DNA of 64,000 nucleotides from JAUIAI01 sp049680625 (GTDB lineage: Bacteria; Pseudomonadota; Gammaproteobacteria; Burkholderiales; Burkholderiaceae_E), in assembly GCA_049680625.1 (NCBI GenBank), contig JBAUID010000108.1, positions 3,340 through 67,339 of the forward strand. Direction: 5' to 3'. Both the position numbers and the translations under genes were made by a program. This document shows, one piece after another, positions 25,481 through 33,323 of this stretch; the stretch's first letter is position 1, and every line of letters starts with the position of its first letter. A model generated the notes under the pieces. The model saw nothing but the letters and a program-made list of their open reading frames with translations, was not told the DNA's origin and did not search any database.

Positions 25481-26400
25481 AGGGCGCGGCAAGTACTGCG
25501 GTAACGTCTGGGGCAACATCTGCCGACTCAATATCTGAGCACTGGCGGCTCAATATAGATCTGCATTGTCATTCCACTTTCTCTGACGGCGTGTTAACCC
25601 CGGAAGAGGTGGTAGCCCGCGCCCATCAAAACGGTGTACAAGTCCTGGCGCTGACTGATCACGATGGCACCGGCGGCCTCGCCGCTGCCCGGGCTGCTGC
25701 TGATGTCTGTGGCCTGCATTTCATAGATGGTGTTGAAATTTCGGTTTCGTGGGCGTCGCAGACAATTCACATTGTTGGCCTTGGGATTGATCCGGCTCAT
25801 CCGGAGCTTATCAGCGGCCTTGATGCAATTCGCCGTGGACGTGATCAGCGTGCGCGTGAGATGGGTGAGTCGTTGGCTCGGGCGGGTATTGCCAACGCCT
25901 ACGAAGGTGCGTTGCAATACGTTTCGAATCCGGCCCTCGTTTCCCGCACCCACTTTGCACGCCACCTGGTTGACATCGGGGCGTGCAGCCATGTTTCCGA
26001 CGTTTTCCAACGCTACCTGGTTGCGGGCAAGCCGGGTTATGTTGCCCATCGCTGGGCCCGACTTAGTGATGCGGTGGGCTGGATAACCCGGGGCGGCGGA
26101 ACCGCCGTGATTGCCCACCCCGGTCGTTATCGCCTGACAGACACAGAATTGTGGGCGCTGATGGCTGAGTTTCGCGAGTCAGGTGGCACTGCTATTGAAG
26201 TAGTGACCGGAAGTCACACCAAAGACCAGTATCAGCGTTTTGCCCGGATCGCGATGGAGCATGACTTCCTGGGCTCGCGCGGTTCAGACTTTCACAGTCC
26301 TGACGAAAGCCGAATTGATATTGGCGGGCTACCTCCGTTACCGGACAATGTTGTGCCGATCTGGAAAGACTGGTCACTGAGCACGCTTGTAGCGAATTGA
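25477..26400 (+). CDS. PHP-domain phosphatase / 5'-3' exoribonuclease (YciV / RNase AM-like)
   Basis: A polymerase-and-histidinol-phosphatase domain protein of the YciV/TrpH group, which removes 3',5'-nucleoside bisphosphate phosphates and trims RNA 5' ends. Metal-ligand motifs: IDLHCHSTFSDG, LTDHDGTGG, DGVEIS, VIAHPGRY and the terminal GSDFHSPDE. 307 residues with a variable N-terminus; GTG start at 25477 overlaps the hydrolase gene. In related genomes this gene sits next to yciO, the site-2 protease and trpS; here those follow only after a 3.3-kb minus-strand block. Confidence 0.9.
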   Translation: MKGAASTAVTSGATSADSISEHWRLNIDLHCHSTFSDGVLTPEEVVARAHQNGVQVLALTDHDGTGGLAAARAAADVCGLHFIDGVEISVSWASQTIHIVGLGIDPAHPELISGLDAIRRGRDQRAREMGESLARAGIANAYEGALQYVSNPALVSRTHFARHLVDIGACSHVSDVFQRYLVAGKPGYVAHRWARLSDAVGWITRGGGTAVIAHPGRYRLTDTELWALMAEFRESGGTAIEVVTGSHTKDQYQRFARIAMEHDFLGSRGSDFHSPDESRIDIGGLPPLPDNVVPIWKDWSLSTLVAN

Positions 26401-26425
26401 GCAGCCTGATCAGTCGCCAATTCAG

Positions 26426-28051
26426 TTAGTCGCCAATTGCCCAACCGCTGCGTTTTGGCACCGGGCCTTCACTGAGATCTTTCAGGTAAACCTCGTAAAG
26501 TTCCGGGTTGAAAATGGAATTGACATGCAGCGGGTCTGCAGGTCGCCCAATATCGGGTGGAAAAACGCGGGCCGCATTGAACACGGCTTCCGACATAAAC
26601 TTCAGGTTGGCCGGCAGCGACTGAACGCGGCCCCCGGTTTGCCGACTCGCCAGATGAAAGCCCCAGACTCCAAACGCCGGTACAGATACCGAGTAACTGG
26701 TCACCTCGGGGAAAATCTCGTTGATCGTATGACCAACCGTCCAATAGGCGTTGCGAACAAAAAACGGTGACGAACTCTGGGTCACCATGACTCCATCAGG
26801 CGCCATACGCGCGGCCAGCATCGCGTAAAATTCAACGGAGTACAGTTTGGCAATCGCCTCGTTATGCGGGTCAGGAAAGTCAACAATGATACGGTCGTAT
26901 ATCTTGCTGCTTTGCTTCACAAAAATAAAGGCGTCCTGATTGATCAGGTTCACCTTGGGTGATTGCAGACTACGTTCATTCATCCGCACCATCGGGGCAA
27001 ATTCTGTGCCCAGTGTTGTCATTGCCGGGTCGAGATCAACCAGGTCAATTTGCTGAACCGATGGGTACTTAAGAATTTCGCGCACCGCCAGGCCGTCACC
27101 GCCACCAAGCACAAGCACGGTACTGACGGGTTTGCTGCCGTCATTCCAGGACATCGCCGGATGAACCAGTGACTCGTGGTAGCGATGTTCGTCAACCTCA
27201 GAAAATTGCAGGTGGCCGTCGATAAACAAGCGCAGATCGCGCTTGGGCCAGTCGTTGGTGACCACCAGGGTCTGGTAGGGGGTTTGCTGCTTCCAGACAA
27301 TCTGGTCAAAGTACAAATGTTGCTGGGCAAACGATGTGATCCGGCTGGCCGATATCGTCAGAAGTATTAACCCGGCGAGCATCAGCAAAGCGGCCGCTAA
27401 CAAGCGTTTGGGCTTGTGCAGGTAATCCCGTAGCCAGAAAATGTTGGCTATTGCGACCAGGATATTGATCAGGCCAATAGCGAACGAGGCGGTAATCAGC
27501 CCCAGTGAGGGCAGTAGCAGCATCGGAAAGGCAACAGAACCGATCAGGGCACCGACGTAGTCAAGTGACATGACGTCGGCGATTGAGCGTCGCGTGCCTT
27601 TGCGATCAGACAGTACACGGGTCAGCAGGGGGATTTCCAGGCCGACCAGGGTGCCAATCAAGAGAATGAAGGAGAACATCGCGGTTTTGTATAACCACGG
27701 TGCGAACGGAAACATCATGAATAAGGTCACGCTGCACAGGCCACCGACCAGGCCCAGGATCAGCTCGACGCAGACAAACGCGTGGATCAGCCGGTTGCCG
27801 ATAAAACGCGAGAGATAAGAGCCGACCCCCATTGCGAACATGAAAAAACCAATAGTGAGCGAGAATTGGTAAACCGAATTGCCCAGCAGATAGCTCGACA
27901 CGGTGCCGATAATCAGTTCGTAGACAATGCCGCACAACGCGACAATCATGATCGAACCCAGTAAGACGTGGGCCTGCGTCGCCGGCAGGTCGCTGTAGTC
28001 CTCTTCGCGCTCAGAGGTTAGATCGGCATTGTTGGCGTTGTTGGTGTTCAC
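26426..28051 (-). CDS. Membrane-fused polyamine aminopropyltransferase (spermidine synthase-like)
   Basis: An N-terminal membrane domain of about seven helices (HVLLGSIMIVALCGIVYELI onwards, residues 28-240) is fused to a spermidine-synthase Rossmann domain. The latter has LFIDGHLQFSEVDEHRYHES, VLVLGGGDGLAVREIL, DLVDLDPAM and VDFPDPHNEAIAKLYS, matching the decarboxylated-AdoMet and polyamine site. 541 residues; start GTG at 28051 with an Asn-rich leader. Such fusions are widespread, and their substrate is often unknown; a polyamine is only inferred. No S-adenosylmethionine decarboxylase is in the window. Downstream of a small membrane protein on the same strand. Confidence 0.88.
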   Translation of the reverse strand: MNTNNANNADLTSEREEDYSDLPATQAHVLLGSIMIVALCGIVYELIIGTVSSYLLGNSVYQFSLTIGFFMFAMGVGSYLSRFIGNRLIHAFVCVELILGLVGGLCSVTLFMMFPFAPWLYKTAMFSFILLIGTLVGLEIPLLTRVLSDRKGTRRSIADVMSLDYVGALIGSVAFPMLLLPSLGLITASFAIGLINILVAIANIFWLRDYLHKPKRLLAAALLMLAGLILLTISASRITSFAQQHLYFDQIVWKQQTPYQTLVVTNDWPKRDLRLFIDGHLQFSEVDEHRYHESLVHPAMSWNDGSKPVSTVLVLGGGDGLAVREILKYPSVQQIDLVDLDPAMTTLGTEFAPMVRMNERSLQSPKVNLINQDAFIFVKQSSKIYDRIIVDFPDPHNEAIAKLYSVEFYAMLAARMAPDGVMVTQSSSPFFVRNAYWTVGHTINEIFPEVTSYSVSVPAFGVWGFHLASRQTGGRVQSLPANLKFMSEAVFNAARVFPPDIGRPADPLHVNSIFNPELYEVYLKDLSEGPVPKRSGWAIGD

Positions 28052-28170
28052 GTTCAGTTGCTGTCATCCATAAAGAACGAGCCCGGGACGCGGGCGCCCC
28101 GGGCTCTGTATCTGGTGTTTCTGATCGTCCTGGTTAAGTGTCAGGGTTAGTCAGAAAACTCCAGTTCAAC

Positions 28171-28773
28171 TTATTTGCCTTTGCCGAGGCCGCCGGAGCG
28201 CGCCCGGGTCCGTGCGGATGCCGGCGACTTGTAGGCGTTGCGTGGCGTGGTTTTGCGGTCGTTGAATGCACCTGGTTTGACGCCACCAGCCAGTTGACGT
28301 GCCAGCAGACCACCTATCAGCGCACCAGCCAGGAAGCCGCCGCCGGAGAATCCGACGTCGGACGCACCGCCGGCCGTATCAGTGGCGATCAGGCGCTTCT
28401 TTTCGCCGTCAATTTCAACGGTGAACACTTCGGCTTCATCACCGTCTTTGATCTTGTTGCCGTTGCTGTCGGCGTAGCCTTCAAAAGTGGCGTCTTTGCG
28501 CAGTTGAACCCCAATCTGCTCTTGGTGGAAACGGGGCTCCTGGTTCATGACATTGCCCATGAATCCAGCGAGTTCTTTAAACTGTGCATCACCGGCTTCG
28601 GTGACTTTGTTTTCTTTCAGGTGGCCGTCGTATTTCTCCAGGGCAAATACGGTCCGATCAAGTACTTGGCCAAGATCTGCCGACTGGGGGCGATCGCTGT
28701 CACCACCAAGAAAATAGTTGTAGCCAACAAAAGCCAGTACGGCCACGATAATGATGGTTTTTAAATTACCCAT
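28171..28773 (-). CDS. Small single-pass membrane protein with Gly-rich C-terminus, unknown function
   Basis: A 200-residue protein with an N-terminal membrane anchor (IIIVAVLAFVGYNYFLGG), an acidic periplasmic domain (QVLDRTVFALEKYDGHLKEN, KIKDGDEAEVFTVEIDGEKK), a second Gly/Leu-rich hydrophobic stretch (GFLAGALIGGLLARQLAGG) and a basic Ser/Arg tail ending SGGLGKGK. I do not recognise a characterised family; small proteins of this design are found beside membrane-fused aminopropyltransferases. It lies 119 bp upstream of that gene on the same strand, so the two may act together. Confidence 0.7.
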   Translation of the reverse strand: MGNLKTIIIVAVLAFVGYNYFLGGDSDRPQSADLGQVLDRTVFALEKYDGHLKENKVTEAGDAQFKELAGFMGNVMNQEPRFHQEQIGVQLRKDATFEGYADSNGNKIKDGDEAEVFTVEIDGEKKRLIATDTAGGASDVGFSGGGFLAGALIGGLLARQLAGGVKPGAFNDRKTTPRNAYKSPASARTRARSGGLGKGK

Positions 28774-28804
28774 TTGCCCTCCAATAGGGGTTTCAGAAAG
28801 TGCT

Positions 28805-28836
28805 TGTCTGCCCCCAGTTTAAAGGGGGGACAGACA
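28805..28836 (-). other. Intergenic hairpin
   Basis: TGTCTG-CCCCC pairs with GGGGG-(GA)-CAGACA around an 8-base loop, giving 11 base pairs with one 2-base bulge. It stands between the GNAT gene end (28852) and the small membrane protein start (28773), so it may end or attenuate the GNAT transcript. No T-run follows on the minus strand, so a classical terminator is doubtful. Confidence 0.35.
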
Positions 28837-28851
28837 GGCTGGTGCATTATT

Positions 28852-29679
28852 TTAGTCTGTCAACTTAAGTGACCACCAGACCTGGTGCAAATCTGTGGCG
28901 TAATAATCTGTAAGCTGGCCGTGTTCGATAAATCCTGACCTGGTTAATTCTGATGATGCGATGGCCGAATAATCATGGGGCAGAACGGCCAGTAAGGTTC
29001 GGACCCCGTCGTGACGGCTGCGACTGACCAGCCGATCCAGGCCGTTTACCCCACTTTGTGCATCGGACCAGAACAAGGCCAGACCACTGTCCGATTCTGG
29101 TGCCGGTCCGGTTCTGTCGAAATTTATTCCGGTAGGCGGCTCACCCATCTCGAGCGGCGGGTGGGTGACCTCCGGGTTAGCCATTCCAAAAACAATTTTC
29201 GACTCGTCAGCCGAATGGTAGCCCGGCACCTGTAGTTCCTGGGTTGCCCCCATGGAGGCATAAAAGCGGCGGGCGTCACCGTAAACGTCTTCGCCATCTT
29301 CCGTGTAATCCGAGGTGGCGATGAACAGCTTACGAACTTGCTGTTGATGCAATACCGTGAGCAACTCGTTAACCATAAACTTGCCGATGCCTTTGCCCCG
29401 CGAGGCTTCATCGACGTAAGTCCAGGACAGCCAGGCAACGCCGTCGGAGTCGTCGGGAGTAAAAGAGCCAGTCACCCCCAGGATTTCTCCATCGTCTTCA
29501 ACAACAAACATGCCCTCGCAAAAGCGTTCGCGAATGGACTCGGCGGCTTCTTCAGCATCGTCTTCATCGGTTTGCTCAATGATCTCTTTGACCCGGCCAA
29601 GGTGAATAGCCTGCATTGGGACAAACTGCGGCCCGCTTTTTGGGGCTGGTGCACGCGCCCCGAACAATTTTCCTAACAT
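28852..29679 (-). CDS. GNAT-family N-acetyltransferase
   Basis: A Gcn5-related acetyltransferase: after a 20-residue basic/Pro leader the GNAT fold runs to about residue 170, with DGVAWLSWTYVDEASRGKGIGKFMVNELL (the R/Q-x-x-G-x-G/A acetyl-CoA loop is RGKGIG) and RRFYASMGA. A C-terminal 90 residues (FDRTGPAPESDSGLALFWSD onwards) resemble a second, degenerate GNAT half lacking the acetyl-CoA loop. The start MLGKLFGARA at 29679 has GGAGG ten bases upstream; the longer frame from 29757 has no support. The acceptor is unknown; its position beside an aminopropyltransferase makes a polyamine worth testing. Confidence 0.8.
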   Translation of the reverse strand: MLGKLFGARAPAPKSGPQFVPMQAIHLGRVKEIIEQTDEDDAEEAAESIRERFCEGMFVVEDDGEILGVTGSFTPDDSDGVAWLSWTYVDEASRGKGIGKFMVNELLTVLHQQQVRKLFIATSDYTEDGEDVYGDARRFYASMGATQELQVPGYHSADESKIVFGMANPEVTHPPLEMGEPPTGINFDRTGPAPESDSGLALFWSDAQSGVNGLDRLVSRSRHDGVRTLLAVLPHDYSAIASSELTRSGFIEHGQLTDYYATDLHQVWWSLKLTD

Positions 29680-29879
29680 GGTGAAGCGGCCTCCGTTGGG
29701 TCCGGGTCGGTCTGGGTCGGTCTGGATCACCGTTGCCAGTGAATAAGCGATGAACAATAACGTGTATTGGCTTTCGGATTGTGCCCCAGGCCCCGCAATT
29801 CACGGGGAATATTGATTCGAACTATGAATTCTTCCGACAACTGCTGACAAATTGTCCGGAGAGGCGGATAAAATAGCGA

Positions 29880-30509
29880 ATGACTATTCGTTTCGATATC
29901 CACCCCGAAGACCCTCAACAGCGCCTGATGTACCAGGCCGCTCAGTTGTTGCGTGATGGCGGCATTGTAGCGATGCCAACCGACGCTTGTTACGTCCTGG
30001 CGGCCAGCGTAACCGAAAAGGATGCGGTCAGCCGGATGCGGCAGATTCGCCAGCTCGATGACAAACACCTGCTGACCCTGATGTGCAGCGACTTGAAACA
30101 ATTGGCGGTTTACGCCCAGGTCGATAACGCGCAGTACCGCTTTCTCAAAGAATGGACCCCAGGCCCTTATACCTTCGTGCTAGGGGCAACCAAAGAGACC
30201 CCACGCCGGATCTGGCATCCGAAGCGCAAAACGATCGGCTTGCGGGTACCTGACTCGCGGATCGCCCAGGGTGTGCTGCGCGAGCTCAATGCGCCTTTTC
30301 TCGTCACCAGCCTGATCCCTGCCGGCGAGGATCAGCCCCTGAACGATGCGGATGAAATTATTGAACGCCTGGGAAAGCTGATCGACGGCGTTATTGACGT
30401 CAGTGGCCACGGCCAGAGCCTTGAACCGACCACCGTCATCGACGTGACAGGTGCCAGGCCGATGATCGAGCGCCAGGGCCTGGGATCGGTCGAGGGAATG
30501 CTCGGTTAG
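29880..30509 (+). CDS. YciO/Sua5-family threonylcarbamoyl-AMP synthase-like protein
   Basis: Member of the YrdC/Sua5/YciO family: the fold binds tRNA or nucleotide and in Sua5/TsaC makes threonylcarbamoyl-AMP for t6A in tRNA. LRDGGIVAMPTDACYVLAAS, KHLLTLMCSDL and TPGPYTFVLGAT, then IGLRVPDS, are the family blocks. The 209-residue single-domain length is that of E. coli YciO, whose exact role is less certain than TsaC. The next gene, a site-2 protease, is 44 bp downstream. Confidence 0.9.
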   Translation: MTIRFDIHPEDPQQRLMYQAAQLLRDGGIVAMPTDACYVLAASVTEKDAVSRMRQIRQLDDKHLLTLMCSDLKQLAVYAQVDNAQYRFLKEWTPGPYTFVLGATKETPRRIWHPKRKTIGLRVPDSRIAQGVLRELNAPFLVTSLIPAGEDQPLNDADEIIERLGKLIDGVIDVSGHGQSLEPTTVIDVTGARPMIERQGLGSVEGMLG

Positions 30510-30553
30510 GCTCACTTCGCAAGCCTGGGGCGGATGGCAGCCAGCTTGGTACA

Positions 30554-31204
30554 ATGCTGCCGATGGACCCAAACATAGTGCAGAAAATCGCGTATAGCGT
30601 GATCCCGGTGATACTTGCCATAACCCTGCACGAAGCAGCGCATGGTTACGTGGCGAACAAGCTCGGCGACCCGACTGCCCGATTGCTCGGGCGGATTACC
30701 GCCAACCCGCTCAAACATATCGACCCCATTGGCACCTTGCTGGTACCGGGCTTGATGTTGATGACCAGCGGCTTCCTGTTCGGATGGGCAAAGCCGGTGC
30801 CGGTGGCGATGAACAATCTGAAACGACCAATCCGCGATATGGGCATTGTGGCGGCCGCGGGGCCGGCGTCCAATATCGTGATGGCCTTGATTTGGGCCTT
30901 AGTGCTGAAACTGCAGATAGCCACCAATATTGGGCATGAGTTTTTTGTTCAAATGGCCCTGGTCGGGATCATGATCAATCTGGTTCTGGCCGCGTTAAAT
31001 CTTTTGCCAATGCCGCCGCTCGACGGCGGCCGCATTCTGGTTGCACTACTGCCGCGCCCGCTGGGGCGTGTCGTGTCACAAATTGAGCCTTACGGCTTAT
31101 TTATCATGCTGGCGTTGCTGTTCACCGGCGCGCTGTCCACAGTTCTCAGTCCGATGATCGGTCTGGGCCAGAACATCATCTTTTCGTTATTGGGTTTGAA
31201 TTAA
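30554..31204 (+). CDS. Site-2 protease family (M50) membrane metalloprotease
   Basis: A multi-pass membrane zinc metalloprotease of the short M50 type without a PDZ domain. Zinc-binding HEAAHG (residues 27-32) in the first helix and LLPMPPLDGGR in a later helix give the full HExxH plus DG ligand set. A GPASNIVMALIW segment is typical too. 216 residues; ATG 30563 (MDPNIVQK) is an alternative start. Substrate unknown. Its stop overlaps the trpS start (TAATG), and yciO-S2P-trpS is a common order in gammaproteobacteria. Confidence 0.92.
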   Translation: MLPMDPNIVQKIAYSVIPVILAITLHEAAHGYVANKLGDPTARLLGRITANPLKHIDPIGTLLVPGLMLMTSGFLFGWAKPVPVAMNNLKRPIRDMGIVAAAGPASNIVMALIWALVLKLQIATNIGHEFFVQMALVGIMINLVLAALNLLPMPPLDGGRILVALLPRPLGRVVSQIEPYGLFIMLALLFTGALSTVLSPMIGLGQNIIFSLLGLN

Positions 31205-32412
31205 TGTTCCCTGACCGGGTTGTTTCAGGTATGCGCCCCACGGGCGCTCTACATCTTGGCCATTACCACGGCGCGCTTAAAAACTGGGTGCGGTTGCAAA
31301 ACGAGTATCCCTGCCTGTTTTTTGTCGCTGACTGGCATGCGTTGACCACTCACTACGAATCCACCGAGACAATCGAAGAAAGCGTCTGGGAAATGGTTAT
31401 TGACTGGCTGGCTGCAGGCCTTGATCCGGAAGAGTCGATCTTGTTCATGCAGTCCCGGGTGCCCGAACATGCAGAACTTATGGTTTTGCTTTCGATGGTG
31501 ACTCCGCTGGGCTGGCTTGAACGGGTGCCGACTTATAAAGATCAGCAGGAAAAACTCGCCGATAAAGACCTCGCTACCTACGGCTTTCTTGGTTACCCAC
31601 TGCTACAGACCGCGGACATTCTGATGTATCGGGCCGCCTTCGTGCCGGTTGGCGAAGACCAGGTGCCACATATCGAATTGTCTCGTGAGGTGGCCCGACG
31701 CTTTAACCATTTGTTTGGACGCGAGCCGGGTTTCGAGCAAAAGGCCAAAGACGCCATTAGAAAGCTGGGGTCAAAGCGAGCCAAGCTGTATCACCAGATG
31801 CGAACGGCATACCAGGAAGAAGGAGACGACCAGGCCTTGGAACGCGGTCGTGAACTGGTTGAGCAGGCGCAGAATCTGAGCCATGCCGATGCCGAGCGAT
31901 TGTTCGGTTATCTCGAAGGCAGCCGCCGGATCATCCTTGCGGAACCGCAGGCCCTGCTGACCGAAGCATCGCGCATGCCCGGCATCGACGGGCAAAAAAT
32001 GTCCAAGAGTTATAACAACGCGATTGGCATGCGCGAGGCGCCCGAGTCAGTCGAAAAGAAAATTCGCACGATGCAAACCGACCCGGCCAGGGTGCGTCTT
32101 ACCGACCCCGGCGACCCGGCAAAATGCCCGGTATGGCCGCTGCACGAGGTCTATACCGATGAGGCAACTCACCAGTGGGTACAGGCGGGATGCAAATCAG
32201 CGGGGATTGGTTGCCTGGAGTGCAAACAGCCTGTTATCGAAGCGGTACTTGCTGAGCAGAAAGTATTCCTCGAGCGCGCCCAACCTTATATTGATGACCC
32301 AAGCCTGGTCCGCAATATTATTGCTGACGGTTGTGAGCGGGCCCGTAAGATTGCGGTTGAAACCATGCGGGAAGTGCGTGAGGCCATGGGCTTGTCGTAT
32401 GGCGGCAATTAA
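31204..32412 (+). CDS. trpS: Tryptophan-tRNA ligase
   Basis: Charges tRNA-Trp. Class I signatures: GALHLGHYHG (HxGH) near residue 15 and the KMSKS loop GQKMSKSYNN near residue 265. The protein is 402 residues, longer than E. coli TrpS (334), because of an insert of about 60-70 residues between IELSREVARRFN and PQALLTEASRMPG (charged helices, including KLGSKRAKLYHQMRTAY). Long TrpS variants of this kind are known in Pseudomonas relatives. The start ATG overlaps the protease stop by one base. Confidence 0.95.
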   Translation: MFPDRVVSGMRPTGALHLGHYHGALKNWVRLQNEYPCLFFVADWHALTTHYESTETIEESVWEMVIDWLAAGLDPEESILFMQSRVPEHAELMVLLSMVTPLGWLERVPTYKDQQEKLADKDLATYGFLGYPLLQTADILMYRAAFVPVGEDQVPHIELSREVARRFNHLFGREPGFEQKAKDAIRKLGSKRAKLYHQMRTAYQEEGDDQALERGRELVEQAQNLSHADAERLFGYLEGSRRIILAEPQALLTEASRMPGIDGQKMSKSYNNAIGMREAPESVEKKIRTMQTDPARVRLTDPGDPAKCPVWPLHEVYTDEATHQWVQAGCKSAGIGCLECKQPVIEAVLAEQKVFLERAQPYIDDPSLVRNIIADGCERARKIAVETMREVREAMGLSYGGN

Positions 32413-32581
32413 GTACGCTGGATGCCAGGAACATGGCGGATTTTCGCGGGCGACCTGAAATTTACGATAGTTCGCGACAATCTCGCGGCGGTTCGGCTGT
32501 CGTTGACTGTTTCACAAGCGTCGGACGATCAGAACGGACGTCTGACCGTCTGAGTATGCGCCCGGTACTTACGGAGTGACT

Positions 32582-33259
32582 ATGTTTTCTCGCAAAACCA
32601 TTAAGTTTTTGACTGAACTTACCAAAAACAATAACCGCGAATGGTTTGATCTGAACCGACAGCGGTATGAAGATGAAGTGCGGGAACCGGCCTTTGACTA
32701 CATTCGTGCAATGCAAGAGCCCGTAGCCGCGCTATCCCCGTGTTTTATTGTTGCGGCAAAAAAATCCGGCGGTTCGCTGATGCGGGTTTTCAGGGATATA
32801 CGATTCAGCAAAGACAAAACACCGTACAAAACCAATATTGGTATTCAGTTTCGGCACCGTGCCGGCAAGGATGTCCATGCGCCTGGCTTTTACCTGCATA
32901 TTGAACCGGGCAATATATTCCTGGCTGCCGGCATCTGGAGCCCCGACAATTCCACACTGCACAAAGTGCGAACCCGGATCGACGAGTATCCGGATGAATG
33001 GAAGAAGTTAAAGCGCAGCCTGATTAACAAGAGAACCGGGTTTGAGCTGCACGGTGAGTCGCTCAAAAAGGCGCCGCAGGGTTTTGCGCCAGAGCATCCG
33101 CTAATTGATGATCTGAAACGCAAGCACTACATCGCAGTGAAGCAGATTGATTCAGCAGTTGTACTAGGGGAGGCCGCGCCTGAAAATACCATCGCTCTGT
33201 TTAATAAGGCGGCACCCCTGGTAAGGTTTATCTGCAAGGCAAACGATCTGGATTTCTGA
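32582..33259 (+). CDS. DUF2461 family protein
   Basis: Protein of the DUF2461/TIGR02453 family, function unknown. Landmarks are FLTELTKNNNREWFDLNRQRYE, MRVFRDIRFSKDKTPYKTNIG and APGFYLHIEPGNIFLAAGIW. 225 residues. ATG 32582 has ACGGAG six bases upstream; the GTG at 32576 is part of that ribosome site and is not the start. Genes of this family appear scattered in bacteria and fungi with no stable neighbours; here it is between trpS and the convergent cyclic-di-GMP gene. Confidence 0.9.
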   Translation: MFSRKTIKFLTELTKNNNREWFDLNRQRYEDEVREPAFDYIRAMQEPVAALSPCFIVAAKKSGGSLMRVFRDIRFSKDKTPYKTNIGIQFRHRAGKDVHAPGFYLHIEPGNIFLAAGIWSPDNSTLHKVRTRIDEYPDEWKKLKRSLINKRTGFELHGESLKKAPQGFAPEHPLIDDLKRKHYIAVKQIDSAVVLGEAAPENTIALFNKAAPLVRFICKANDLDF

Positions 33260-33296
33260 TCGCCTGGATTTGTGAGTAACTGCCAGTAACTGCCAG

Positions 33297-33323
33297 CTGA
33301 CCAGGCTGCAGGGCCTTGGTCAG
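33297..33323. terminator. Possible hairpin between convergent genes
   Basis: CTGACCA (33297-33303) and TGGTCAG (33317-33323) are a perfect 7-bp inverted repeat at the meeting point of the DUF2461 gene and the minus-strand cyclic-di-GMP gene, whose stop codon lies inside it. It could be a shared terminator, but no T-run is present. Confidence 0.35.

Noticed and set aside
26411..26444. Direct repeat of AGTCGCCAATT just after the PHP gene
   Set aside because: A single 11-bp duplication overlapping the end of the aminopropyltransferase gene; too short and isolated to interpret.
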